A DNA stretch of 64,000 nucleotides, from assembly GCA_012932865.1 (NCBI GenBank), contig SAXG01000028.1, forward strand, positions 62,001 to 126,000. The letters run 5' to 3'. The DNA is from Amylostereum areolatum (Eukaryota > Basidiomycota > Agaricomycetes > Russulales > Stereaceae). Numbering within the stretch: the stretch's first letter is position 1; every line of letters starts with the position of its first letter. Positions 1 to 12,017 of this stretch are shown in pieces. The translations under genes and the position numbers were made by a program. The notes below the pieces were generated by a model. The model saw only the letters and a list, made by a program, of their open reading frames with translations. It had not been told where the DNA came from and searched no databases.

Positions 1-2185
1 GGTTTTTGCTCGCTGGCACTTGCTAGGTTATCTCAATCCCGTTTTGCTGGCATGCCAGGTAACACACTCTAATTCATTTTTCATTCCTCCTTTTGGACCC
101 GTAGACATCCTGTAACACCCCCCATGTACTTTGTATGGTAGTTCTCGGAATGATATATATATTACGATGCTTTGTTTGCTTCCACATTGGGATGATAAGA
201 TTGCGATAAGCATGATTTGAGCCAGCATCCCGCCGATTGCTCCTTGACGAGCTTAGTAAGATAATTGGATTGAATCCGAAGGAACTCAGCTTCCGACCCA
301 AGGGAGCCCGTTGAGTCTGATATCAGCATGACATTTTTGGATTCCATCCGGTGTCACGCTAGCATCACACTCAGGGGCATGATATCGGAATGAAGCTGAA
401 GGATCTGCTGGTGGTGTAGTCTACTTTTACTCGCGATAGCCTTGTCGAGAGTTCGGTCAGCCGGTGGTCGGCATATCATGTGACATCTCTTTTCGAACAC
501 CGACCGCCCTACAGCTACAGTGCTAACCTGCAAACATAATCTTAGTATATTCTTTCCTGAGGTCTCCTCGTCCTTCTACATCAGCATCAGCGTCGTTTGG
601 GATCCACCGAGGGTGTACAACGATGTACATCGCTACTTCCGGGTCAGGATCCCAGGATTCTCGTCAGCAGAATCAGGATGACTTTTAGTACTAGTAAGTT
701 CTCTTCGTCTGTATGCATCCCTCGCCGCCGTTTCCTCCTCTTCCAAACACGTAACATTGGCACCAGGCCCTCTGGCACTTGCTCGTTTATCCCATTCTTT
801 TGCTGATCCTCACGCAGTCATGCTACACGCACTTTCTCCTCCAGCTATCAACCTCAAACCCTGTCCGCCTCCCTTGGCCCCATCGACAGGACTCACCCAC
901 TCGGGACTCACTTCTTCCACCCTCTTCGAGGAGACATCGGTCGGTGCGGACCAACACGAGCTCGTGACATAAGCCCACGTGCGGGACATACTCGAGCAGA
1001 ACCTTGTCGAGAGGGTTACCCCGCGCTCTACCAGGTGAACCCATCCCTGGGTCTCTCGACGTGACCGTTCGTGCGCGCAAATGCTTGTTTCTCCTGCAGC
1101 ATCGCTTCCTCCTCGTCCCAGCTTATTCATATCCGAATCGAAGAAAGTTCCCGCCCATCAATTTCCCTGCAAACATCCCGCCTTCAAGCTTCAAGCTTCA
1201 AGCTCCAGGATTCAAGGTCGATGGCTCAGCCTCTACTACTAATTTAGCGGCATCTGTCACCGCACCCTTCGGCTACTACACAGACACCTCAGCTCATTGT
1301 GCAGGCTGTGAACCCACTGTAGACACCACCTGTACTGTAGATATCAAATCATATTTTCATATTTTCAGGTTATCGTTTGGATAAGCCTCAACATTTCGTG
1401 AGAAGTTCGGCAAAGCTCGGCTGACCGAACTCTCGACAACGACGCGCGAGTGATAGCAGACGTCTGATGAGAGGATCCCGAGGTACGAGGGTTGACTCCA
1501 TCGACGTCTGCTTTAGGAGACTAGCCTTGCGCGCCAATTGACGCGTTTGATCCACGTGTTTCTAAGCTTCGGACGCAGCAATCGCGTGGGCTAGTTCTCG
1601 TTGGAGGAGGTCCGAACTAGAATTGAGCAGAGGGGGAATGAACCGCATAAACCGCTGGGCATCGCGGGAGGGACGGAGGAGTGTCGATGGATGTCGATGG
1701 TGGGTGAGAAAGAGGTCCGGCAAACGCCGCACGATGAACACGATCAACTGTGGTTCAGCGGCCCACGTTCAACGTTCGACGACCATTTTGGCCTCTCACA
1801 TCCGAACCATCCATTCCATCACATTTCTTCGTAAACAGCAGCTGGACACAGCAAAGCTCCCAATCCCTCCCAAAATCTGCTCATAAAGTCGTCTACAGCC
1901 CCAACCTCCAAGGCGCGTTCCATGCGAGTTGCATTGTCAGACAAGTCCGAGGCCAGGCTCAGCTCAACCATCAACCTAGACATCTCAGCGGCACAACCGA
2001 ATCATATTCAGCGGCTCATTGGGCATGAAGGCAACAAGCAATGGTCGTGGGATACAAATAGTCCAAGAAGCGCCAGGGTTTCCTTTGTCCTTTGTTCTTC
2101 CTCCCATCCCCCTCCGCTTTCGCTTTCTCCTTCCCTTTCCTCCACCACCCTGCGCTAGACTTGGATCGTGGACTCTCAGCCGAAG
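1..2185. other. Gene-free stretch upstream of RBR gene A
   Basis: No open frame here has coding character, recognisable domains or splice structure. The stretch contains the inverted-repeat pair listed separately. A short tract at about 1188-1208 repeats the HindIII-like heptamer aagcttc. A loose direct similarity (ctggcacttgct followed by a related 20-25 base string) occurs near 10 and near 770. Confidence 0.6.
401..1478. mobile_element. Candidate non-autonomous DNA element bounded by imperfect inverted repeats
   Basis: The 22 bases at 442-463 are an exact reverse complement of 1418-1439. The similarity extends outward with mismatches and small gaps to about 401 on the left and 1478 on the right, giving arms of about 61-63 bases that both begin ggatc. 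The 0.95 kb between the arms has no convincing protein. Such arms fit a small non-autonomous DNA transposon, but no clear target-site duplication was seen and no second copy was noticed in this window. Confidence 0.35.
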
Positions 2186-5100
2186 ATGTCCAACGACGGT
2201 CCGATATGCTGGTATTTTCAACAGGGTCTCTGCCGATACGGGAACTCGTGTAGATCGCGCCATGAAGGGAAGAGTGTTGGGTCCGATATCGGTGCCCAGG
2301 TGTGTGATCCCTCCTCTTCCCTGATATGCATAGTCTAATCGATGAATACCTTTGCCGTAGACGCAGTTACCCTCCACATCGAGTACATCCGGTTCCATTC
2401 AAACCGTGCAACGCCACACGCTCTCATCTGAGCGGAATCACGACGGAGGGTTGCCGCGTCTTGGGTGGCAGGAAGGCATCCCAGGCCCTTCTTCCCAACC
2501 CCCCGAGGTATGTTTACATAGCATTCGCATTCATTGTCGGGTTTGACAGGTTACCCCCCCTTCCAGGTCCATTTGCGTCGAGAGCTAACTGCGCAAGAGC
2601 TCACTCTCCGTCCCCAAATTTACGCAGAAAAATGGCAAATTGGCGAAGATCGGCAACATCAGGCCCAACTTGCTGCAGAACGCATACGACGCGAAGCCGT
2701 GGAAAAGGCGCGCGAGGCCTTACAACGCATCAGGCAAGAACAAGAGCAAACCCGCGTGGCGGAACTTCTCCATGCTCGCGCTGCACGGGAGGCCGAGGAA
2801 CGTGCAAAACGTGAAGCCGAGGACAAGGCACGGATCGCTTTACAATGCCTTCGAGAAGAACAAGAGCGCGCCCGTCGCGCCAAACAAGCACAACGTCAAG
2901 CTGCACGCGAGGTCGAGGAGCGGTCCCGGGCAGCCCAGATAGCGCAAACAGACGCAGCGATGACTACCAAAGGCAGACTGCATGGCTCCATCGTCACCTT
3001 CGGCGCGGGCCTCAGCATTCGTAACATCGCCACCGGTTTCGAGTCGTGCGCTGTTCGCGTGCGCAACCTCCCTTCCGACGCCCAGAAACAAGAGATATAT
3101 GCTCTCTTCACTCAGCACGGCTTCGACGTCGACAAGCTCCTCATCGTGAATGTCAAGCAGGTGGGCGAGAACCAGGAAGCGATTCTCGCTGCTGATGCAG
3201 AATCTGGGCGGGCGTTGGCCGCTAGTTTGGAGGGGGTCGAACTTCGGAACGCGAAGCTCTCCTTTGAAGTCGGAGCACCCAACCAATTCGGCGGAATGGC
3301 TGTGTCTCCAGCTCGCCATCCGGACGTTCTTTCCATCTTCTGGCGTGCACCGTCCGCCAAATTTGTGATCATTTTCGACGAGTCAGTGGACGCGCAGGAG
3401 AAGGCCCGAGAATTGGACAAACGTGTCTTTCGTGGGAGATGCATCAAGGCGGAGATGAGGGACCCTCCTCCACCGGGAATCCCAGCTAACTCTATCCAAC
3501 TCAGCAATCTCGATGTCAGCGTTGACCTCGATGATATCGGCCGGCTCACTGGAAAGGGTGCCACCGTCCGACCTGCCAACGACGTGTCTTATGACCTCGA
3601 CAGTGCACTTCATCGTCTTCACACGGAACTGAAAGAGCTGTCCCCGGGCGCTCTTCGGTCATTCGACTGTGATTCTGGAACAACCCCCGAGAATGGGATC
3701 ATGAGCGTTCGAGCACATTTCGTCTCTTGGGACGAGGCGCAGAAGGCACACGACTACCTCAAGGACCGGAAGCATGACTACATTGGCAACCAGTCCTTCC
3801 GATTTTGCATCCCCAGGCCTGCTATCTACTCCATCGCCATACCCGTCGACCAGTATCGAGCTCAGAAGTCGCAGTGGGACGCCCTCGCCAAGAGCATCAA
3901 GGACAAGAAAGCGTGCAATATGAGCATCCGTATCTACCACGGTCCTCGTAGCCGGGCTCGTATCTGTATCATTGGGTCCGCCGAGCAGGCCGTTGGTGCT
4001 CTCAAGGTCCGCGCCGAGACGATTGCTGCAGGTGTTTCGGTCGAAGGATGGCACCCTTTCTTCGACGCCGCTCACGTCCCGTTTTTCGACCATGTGTCCC
4101 AGCAGACGGGAGCATGCGTGCGGGTCGATTTGAGACGTAGGAGACTCAAGGTGTACGGCGGGGATGTCGAGCAGGCGCGAAAACTTATCAAGGAGACACT
4201 GGAGTGGCTAACCACGATCAAGTTCTCCACAACGCTGGAAAGGCAATCAGTGGAGTTCTTCGTGCGGGAGGGGTTCGCCGCGCTCAAAGATGTCGTTGGT
4301 CCAAGTAACGTCCAGTTCACCGCTACGACACGCGTCATCGCTGTCACAGGCAGCGAGGACGCCATACTCGCACTTGCCCGTCTCATCGACACATCTCTGA
4401 CCGGTCGTCACGCAGTCCTCTCTGGGACCCCCGGGCAGCTTACCTGCCCTGTATGTTTTGACCATGTATCCCACCCAGTACGCCTTGGATGCGGTCACAT
4501 CTATTGTACAGCCTGTCTACGACACTATCTGACCAGCGCCGTCGACTCGGACCAGTTCCCGCTCCTCTGCATGGGCGACGAGTCCCGGTGCAAGACCCCG
4601 GTTCCGATCCCAACCATCCAACATTTTATCACCATAGCCGCGTTCGATCGTCTTCTCGAAGTGGCGTTCGCTGCGCACCTCACCAAGCACCCGCAAGAAT
4701 TTGTGTACTGCCAGACGCCGGACTGCACGTAGGTAATACCGCGCGACGACCGAGGCGGCCGCGAGGACCCTGCAGTGTCCAGCATGTCTCACGTCGGTAT
4801 GCTCAGGGTGTCAGAAGGATGGTCATGCGGGGATGAGTTGTCTGGAGCGCCGGCTGCAAGACCCTGCTGAACAGGAGCGGCTCAATGAAGAGTGGATCCA
4901 GCAGCAGGCCGGGAATGTGAAACGGTGCCCGCGGTGCAACATTATCCTTTGGAAGACGGAAGGGTGCAACCACATGCTGTGTCGGTGCGTGCTTTGTTCC
5001 ACGAAATAGACGGCAGCTTACTGATGTTGTCGCTTTCCAGGTGTGGTGCACACATATGCTGGCGCTGTATGGCCGTGTTCGCCAACAATGACGGCATATA

Positions 5101-5419
5101 CGGGCATCTGCATGCCGAACACGGAGGCTTTTGGGATCCTGGGCACCCGAACAATCGCCGCATCCTCGTCAACTATGCAGAGCAGGTGGAGGTACTGCGA
5201 CAGGGACGTCTGCGCCTTGAAAGACTGGATGAGCTCCGTCGAGAGGCAGAAGAAGCAAGGCTGCATCGCCTTGAACTACGTCGACGAATAGACGAGCTGA
5301 ACGTCCAGGCCGAGCTGGAACTGCGCCGTCGTCAAGGACGTCCTTCAAGCATCTCCTTCGTGGTCATCCCTATCCTGGTTTTACTGTTTGTCGTGTTTTG
5401 GGGGCGCGTCGGAAAGTAA
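2186..5419 (+). CDS. CCCH / RRM-like / RBR-type E3 ubiquitin ligase, tandem copy A, frame interrupted
   Basis: Exons are 2186-2299, 2367-2507, 2567-4984 and 5041-5419. A CCCH finger sits at residues 8-26 (C8, C16, C22, H26), followed by a long Arg/Glu-rich coiled coil (about 110-225), an RRM-like segment starting CAVRVRNLPSDAQ, and RING1 from about residue 710 (CPVC...GCGHIYC). The frame then stops at TAG 4730-4732, where copy B has Gln, and needs one base removed within 4734-4741 to continue. Beyond that the frame is open through the IBR, RING2 (GCNHM, catalytic Cys in RBR ligases) and a C-terminal hydrophobic segment (ISFVVIPILVLLFVVFW) with a short basic end, like a tail anchor. As written the product is 806 residues and lacks IBR and RING2; the intact form would be about 1016. 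RBR enzymes carry ubiquitin as a thioester on RING2. Substrates are unknown. Confidence 0.8.
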
Positions 5420-6070
5420 TAGCAAAGTGCAACGATCTTACTGTCGTACGAGTATATATAAGTTACAATGGCCGTTACTATGACTATGATTCCATTCCTT
5501 CGAAGCGTGTTCCAGAGGGCAGACAAGTAGAGCAAGTGTCCGACATCGAAATTATTGTAAGCGGAGGCACTCCGAGTCAGGTTGGACATGCCCGCGGGGG
5601 ATGCCGTAAGTAAGACGCACGCCAACACACACCGACAATGTCGGTCCGACATACCCTCAAGCTCCCTCAAGGTCGTCCGTCCTGGACAAACGAAACGACC
5701 CGTCTCACCAGATCATAGTCCTGCCCAATTTTATGTGGCTCAAACACTCACGGCGGTCCTTTGCGCCCTCAGGCCTCAGGCCTAAGGCCCAAGCCTCTTG
5801 ACCGGCCTATTGCGTGGAAGGTGTGTGCAGTTACAGCGTTATCATAGCTCGCAGACCCCTGGCCATTGTTCTCATTTTTCAGGCGCTTGCAGGTTTGCGA
5901 ATTGTTCGAGAGCGCTTGAGCTGCCAGCGGTCCCAATATACTGCTGCCAAAAAAATCGTGGGATACTCGGGTCACTGGTCAGTCGAACGCCCAAGGACAT
6001 CGGATTACATCCATGCTCTCCTCTCAAACCGACGACAGACTCGAGCTCACGCTGGGTCTAGTCCACAACC
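5420..6070. other. Spacer between tandem RBR genes
   Basis: 650 bases with no convincing gene. It must hold the 3' end of gene A and the promoter of gene B. No clear TATA box or repeat was seen. Confidence 0.5.
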
Positions 6071-9000
6071 ATGGAACCAGTCTCTCGGCCCTCTCAGCCC
6101 TCGAATACGAAGCCGTGTTGGCACTACCAGCAGGGTCATTGCCGCTTCGGAGATTCATGCAGGTTTCGTCATGACGGGGGCGTGGGTCTGGAAATAACCA
6201 GTCAGGTGTGTAGCCCCTGCTTCTCTGCGGGGACCTTGCTGTCGACTGACGAATGATACTTTTTGACGAGTTTAGGCACTTTCACCATTGGAGATCTCAG
6301 ACCAAGGACGGAGCACGCGAAGTCCCATCTCGCCAACCGCTTCACTTCCGAGACAAACAGCCCCAGCCCCAGGGTCTGCTACGGAACAACCCGTATCTAC
6401 CCCCAAACGCGTTAAGCGTGGAGAATTGCCATGTTTTGCTTGGAGGGCTGGCCATTGCGCCAAGGGAGAGAAGTGTTGGTACGCTCATGATCCCGAAGTA
6501 CGTTGAATTCATACAAAGTCCTTAAATTTTGGCTGACACGACCTTCGCTTCTCCTAGGTCCGCCGACGTCAAGAAGAAGCCGCACAGGACGCCTCCAGGC
6601 GCCTTCAGGCGCGCGAAGAGAATCAACGACGACAGGAGCAGAATCGTCTCCGCCAGGTTCGACTCGCTCAAGAACGCGCAGAACGCGAGGCAGGTGAACG
6701 TGCAAGATTCGAGGCTGAAGAACGCGCACGACGCGAGGCTGAAGAACGTGCACGACGCGAGGCTGAAGAGCGTGCTCGGCGCGAAGCGGAAGAGCTCGTA
6801 CGTCGTGAAGCGGAAGAACGAGCGCGGGCCGCCCAGCAACTTCTTCGAGAAGAACAAGAACGCTTTCGTAGGGCCAGGGAGCAGGAAGCTCAAGCCGCGT
6901 ACGCAGCGGAGCAACGTGCACGGGCGGCGGCCATTGCAGAGGCGGACGCAGCATTCACAACCCAGAACAGTGTCCTCGGTTCGCTTGTCACATTCGGCGC
7001 CGGCCTCGACATCCGTGGCATCATCACCGGGTTCGAGTCCTGCATCGTGCACGTCCGCAACCTTCCTTCCGATGCCCGGGACCACGAAATACGCGATCTG
7101 TTCACTCAGCAAGGCGTTGATCCCGGGCGATTTGTTGTCCTCAGCATCAAGCGCATGCCCGGAGGAAAGCAGGAGGCTGCCATCGCCACCGACGCTGACT
7201 CCGGTGAAGCACTAGCCATTGGACTGGACGACATCGATTTCCGGGACGAGAAGCTCTCCTTTGAGGTCGGGGCTTACAACGGGTCCGGCGGGATGGGTGC
7301 ATCTTCTGAACGTGACGCGGAGGTTCTCACTATCTCCTGGCGTGCCCCCTCGGCCAAATTCGTCGTCGAATATGAAGAGATGGCGATTGCTCAGAGGAAG
7401 GCTCGGGAGCTGAACAGTCTTGTCTTTCGCGGGAGGCGGGTCAAGGCGGAGATGAACAGCCCGCCGCCAGGACACGTCCTTCGTAACTTCCTGTCCCAAT
7501 TCAGTCAAGCTCAGCAACCTCCCTACTATGGTGTCCATTGATGACATTGTTGGCTTCGCAGGCGGGTACAGTGTTCGACGCTTTAAATGACTTCCCCTAC
7601 GATCTCGATGCAGCCATACGACACCTACAGCTGGAGATGGGCCTGGGTCCGGGGGAGCTTACATCCTTTGATTGCACCTCTGGGACGACCCCTCTGGACG
7701 GCGTGATCCATGTTCGAGCACGTTTCACTTCTTGGGATGATGCACAGAGGGCGCACGACCACCTCAAGGATCGAAGATTTCACTACATCGGAAACGCATC
7801 CTTTTGGCTTCGCCTTCCTAGCCCCATGGTCTATACCATCACCATCCCTGCCGAACAGCATCGGGCCCAGAAAACGCAGTGGGACACGCTGGCAAGGAAC
7901 ATCAAAGATAAACAAGCTTGTAATATGCAGGTCCATGTTGTCCAAGGCCCTCGTGCCGCCGTGCGCATTCGTGTTCTTGGATCCGTCAAACAGGCCGTTG
8001 GTTCCCTCAAAGTTCGTGTCGAAACCCTGGCCGCAGGCACACTGGTCGAAGGATGGCACCCCTTATTCCACGGTCCTCATAATCAGTTTTTCTCGTCCGT
8101 ATTCAGGACTACGGGAGCGTATGTGCGGGCGGACTGGACTCGACGTAGACTCAAGGTGTATGGAGAAAACGGACCGGTGGATCGTGCGCGAACAATGATC
8201 CAACAAGAGCTGGGCCGGCTGGCTCAATTGGAATACACGACAACGTTGAAGAAGCAATCCGTGGGGTTCTTCGTCCGGGAAGGGCTTGCCACTCTCAGAG
8301 AGGTTGTCGGAGAGAACAATGTGTGGTTCACCGCTGCAACGCGCATGCTCACTATCACAGGCGGGGAAGAAGCCAGGGTCACCCTTTCTCATCTCATGGA
8401 CAAGTCTTTGACTGGCCGTCATGCGGTCCTGTCCGGGACTAATGAGCAGCTTACGTGCCCCATCTGCTTCGACGACGTATCCCATCCCCGTACGCCTTGG
8501 CTGTGGACACGTCTATTGTACAGCGTGTCTGCGACATTACTTGACAAGCGCCCTCGACTCGGATCAATTCCCGCTGCTTTGTATGGGCGACGAGTCCCGG
8601 TGCAGCACTCCGATCCCTCTTCCCACCATTCAGCAATTCCTCACTCCGGCCGCGTTTGAACGTCTCCTGGAGGTCGTCTTCGTCGCGCACCTGACCAAGC
8701 ATCCGCAGGATTTCGTTTACTGCACAACGCCGGATTGCGGTCAGATATATCGCGCGACCAGCGAAGCAGCAGCGAAGTCGCTCCAGTGTCCCGGGTGCTT
8801 CTCGGCGGTGTGCTCGGCGTGCAAGGAGGGCCATGAAGGCATGACATGTGCGGAGCGCAGGTTGCAGGATCCGGCTGAGCAGGATCGTCTCAACGAGGAG
8901 TGGATAAATCAACAGGGAGGGAACGCGAGACGGTGTCCGCGGTGCAGCGTTATCCTTTGGAAAGACGGGGGTTGCAACCACATGTCGTGCCAGTACGTTT

Positions 9001-9430
9001 TCTCCGCTTTACGAGGTGCACGGAAGCTGACCGCATATACTTGTTGATCTACAGGTGCGGCGCGCATATATGTTGGCGGTGCATGGGCGTGTTTACCAGG
9101 GAAACCATCTATGGACACATGAACACCGATCATGGAGGGTTTTTCGATAATGAGAATCCCTTGCCTGTGCATGATTATCAGGAGCAAGTGGAAGCTCTCC
9201 AACGAGCGGCAGCCCGCCGACGTCAAGTGAATCCGCCTGTGGATGTCGACAATGACCTCCTTGGCCGTCAACGAGCGCAGTTGGCGGAGGCACGTCGACG
9301 TCAGGCGGAGGAGGCGAGGGAACATGCAGCAGAGTGGAATAGACGGCTCCTCAGAGAGCAGGAGATGCGTGCCGAAGTTCGAAGAGAACAAGAAAGGCAG
9401 GCTAACCGGAGCTGGTGTACAATTATGTAG
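6071..9430 (+). CDS. CCCH / RRM-like / RBR-type E3 ubiquitin ligase, tandem copy B, with CaaX end
   Basis: Exons are 6071-6205, 6276-6497, 6558-8992 and 9055-9430. It has two CCCH fingers (CWHYQQGHC... in exon 1 and CFAWRAGHC... in exon 2), where copy A has one. A long Glu/Arg coiled coil, the RRM-like segment (CIVHVRNLPSDARD), RING1, IBR and RING2 (GGCNHM) follow. Three extra bases break exon 3 relative to copy A: in CCC 7495-7497, TTT 7582-7584 and CCCC 8486-8489. Removing one base at each gives a single 1054-residue frame. The last four residues are Cys-Thr-Ile-Met, a farnesyltransferase-type CaaX box, where copy A has a hydrophobic tail. The start ATG was chosen because it directly precedes the first finger and the exon phases agree. 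The function is inferred to be a ubiquitin ligase with RNA-binding-type modules. Confidence 0.8.
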
Positions 9431-9665
9431 ATGCTGGCCGTGACCTGGACGTTCGGCGGGAATTTGTATTGGTTCTTGTATCGTGTATCTTCCCAGCGTT
9501 GTACGATGACTTATGATTGTATTTCTATGCCGGTGGGCTGGTTGAGAATGGATAAAGGGTAAAATGGAACGGGCTTGTGGACAAATCCAACAAATCCACA
9601 GCTGACTGATACTCGACGTACGCGTAAGTACTCGTTGGGTAGAATAGGTCGACATGGTGCTTCGC

Positions 9666-11448
9666 CTAGTAGAACCCGGCCCGACTCCATCGTACAGTGT
9701 CCACCAAGGCCCTCACTTTATCAACCCACTCCAAGTGCTCGCTCTCGCCGTCTCGCCCTGTGTCGGGCAACTGCACTTCCCGAAGTCGCGCCCCTTCTCG
9801 TTTACGCGCCAGCAGATATGTCATCAGCTGGTCTTTGCCCACCTTGTCGCGTGCGGCATCCGTTTCGATCGCATCATCAACTATACACAACGATTGCAGT
9901 CGCTGAAGGGGAGGTATGGGGCTGGAGTCTTTGCACAAAGTGTTGCCCTTTTCGGAGACGGTGTGCGTCGTGCGGCTGTCAAACGATGCAAAGATATCGA
10001 GGGCCGTGCATCTGTTCACATATAGCCTTTCGATGTTTGGTGCATGTCGGAGGAGCGAGAGCCATACTTCGGGTTGCTGTGGGACCAATACATCGACGTA
10101 GAGGTCAACGACACGGCCCAGCTTCACGCCGTAGAACGTCGGATTTGCGACCGCGACTCGATGTGTCCCAGACTTGAACTGCTTCCATATCGCCTCGAAG
10201 TCGTCCGAGGGGAGGTGCTCCTGTGCACATGGCACGCGAGAAGGTGGTGAATCCGGCCAGCGTGTACGACGCACGCCAAGGGATATATGAGTTGCTTTCG
10301 CATCGCTGGGAAACGAGTGCCAGGCCAATGGGGATGAGGACACGGCGAGCGCCTCGGGACGCACAAGCGAGTGCTGGGTCAGGCATTCCTCGAGAGCGGT
10401 GGAGGGTGCCTCGAGGAGATGAGGCATTTCGAGGGTTAAGCGAGTTTGCGGCATGCTCTCTAGGCAGCGAAACATAATCCATACTTTTGATGACTCGACG
10501 AATCATCCTCACGCACAGATGGGAGAGGGAGGGAGGGGGGTGGAGTGGTTTTCTGTGCATGGACTGAACAGGCAAGTCGGTGGGGAAGAATTCACAAACC
10601 GTCAAAGTATGAAGGACTGGAAGACGCTGGAAGAAGGTGTTCATCTCAGCAATTGTGAGAGGAGGGCAAGGGTAATTGTCGAATTCCATTGTGAGACGGG
10701 TGAGTTGACCAAGAATTGGTGAATCCCTGTGAAGGTAACAATCGTATAGTTTCAGGGATGTCAAACGGGGGGCGAGACAAAAAGTCTTCATCAACAGGTG
10801 GCCATTAGCAACAGTTGTGCCGAAATTGACGAGGGTGGCCGACTCGAGAGCAGGAATGGGTTTGCAAAACCAGGAGCGGGAGAAGGCATGTTCGTCGAAT
10901 TGGATGTGCAGATCTTGTAGACGTGGTACACACTTTCGCCATATCGACTTCACTCGGACCTTATGAGGGCGCTTTAACCCGATTTTGTCGTTGCTACCTT
11001 CTCTCGCCCGGAGGTAGCAGGCAAGCAAGGTTTCTGAGGATCGTTTGATAATCTCTTCTGTCCACAGTCTTGGGAACATTGGACAGAAAATATCAGTCCA
11101 AAGGAACGGCGAGTTGAGGACGACCTATGATTACAATAAGCACAAGAAGAAAAAAGGCGACCGTCGACGCACTTCTCGCCACTGTCTACACACATGTGTT
11201 ACAGATATCCACGTACTATGAGATTTGGGACGACTGGGGTTGTCGTCAAAAAGTTGGGAGCATAGATCCTTGGTGCTGCCGTCATGAAGCAGTCGGAAGA
11301 TCAAGAGGAGGATCTCGGGCGGAATGCGCGAGATTGGTGGGTAGTGTGTGTTGCGGTGGCGGAGCATCAGGTAAAGTACATTTTTGAGATTCGCGATGTC
11401 CTCGTCGACTTCTTCGCAGGTGGGGCTTCCGGACACCGGTTGGTCCAT
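9666..11448 (-). CDS. F-box protein (Agaricomycete F-box/LRR-like type)
   Basis: Exon 1 is 11448-11173 and exon 2 is 11124-9666, separated by a 48-base intron. Residues about 35-60 form the F-box (PPISRIPPEILLLIFRLL), followed by a VCRQWRE motif at the intron and VLNSPFLWTDIF just after it. These F-box proteins act as substrate receptors in SCF ubiquitin ligases. The protein is a paralogue of the gene at 33.2-35.1 kb; both end in VRWS[RQ]AGFY. A single extra A in AAA 10470-10472 breaks the frame: without it the sequence reads DYVRCLES, matching QHVRCLVA in the paralogue, and the length becomes 577, close to the paralogue's 584. The start at 11448 is the first in-frame ATG, but a short upstream exon is possible, as in the paralogue. 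Confidence 0.75.
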
Positions 11449-12017
11449 CAAACCTCTCTCGCGTGCAACGGAGAGCCAGCAGTTCCTGCGATCATGGTGT
11501 GAGCAATTTGACAGTCCGATTTCCTAGCACGACGACGACCAATCAGACCACGCACGTTGTTGCAGTACTCATTCTGCCAGTGAATTGTTGCTAGACCTCA
11601 GACCTGGGGGGCAAGGATGGGAACGGGTGGGCACGATGATGGTGGCTCACGAAGACAACCGCGCCTGAGGCCGCTGTCAGTAGTAAGTAATACGCCACAT
11701 GTTGCTCGTTCATGCATCATGTTTCGACGACTCAAACCTGCTGTTTTTCTTCGTTGGAGACCCAGGAAAAGTATGAATGGTGTACACGCATCGCACGGTT
11801 CAGAGTGCCTCTCAACGCTAGTGCAGCCTACTGGTATGTAGTCGTCTTGTTCTTCATCAGGGTCCAAGATCTGTTCCAACCACCCTCGCAGGCACCCTAC
11901 ACGAATAAGAAGGGTATGCAAAACCTCGTACATGCTACAAGCTACAAACACACGCGAATACATGAACAGGACGAGATAAGTATAGAGCAAAGACAAAAAC
12001 CAAACCAAACCAAAACC
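11449..12017. other. Spacer without a convincing gene
   Basis: It separates two genes on the minus strand. A 136-codon minus-strand frame at 11598-12008 has no recognisable domain and no codon or splice support. Confidence 0.5.

Noticed and set aside
4730..4760. Tiny intron in RBR copy A starting GTAGGT that would remove the stop
   Set aside because: Only about 26 bases to the next usable AG, far below any intron here, and it would delete residues conserved in copy B.
10423..10479. Intron (GTGCGT...CTAG type) as the explanation for the frame change in the minus-strand F-box gene
   Set aside because: The phase does not fit, and the segment aligns as coding sequence with the intact paralogue once one base is removed.
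11598..12008. 136-codon minus-strand frame with a hydrophobic N-terminus
   Set aside because: No homology was recognised, there is no continuation, and it lies in the spacer after the BRPF-type gene.
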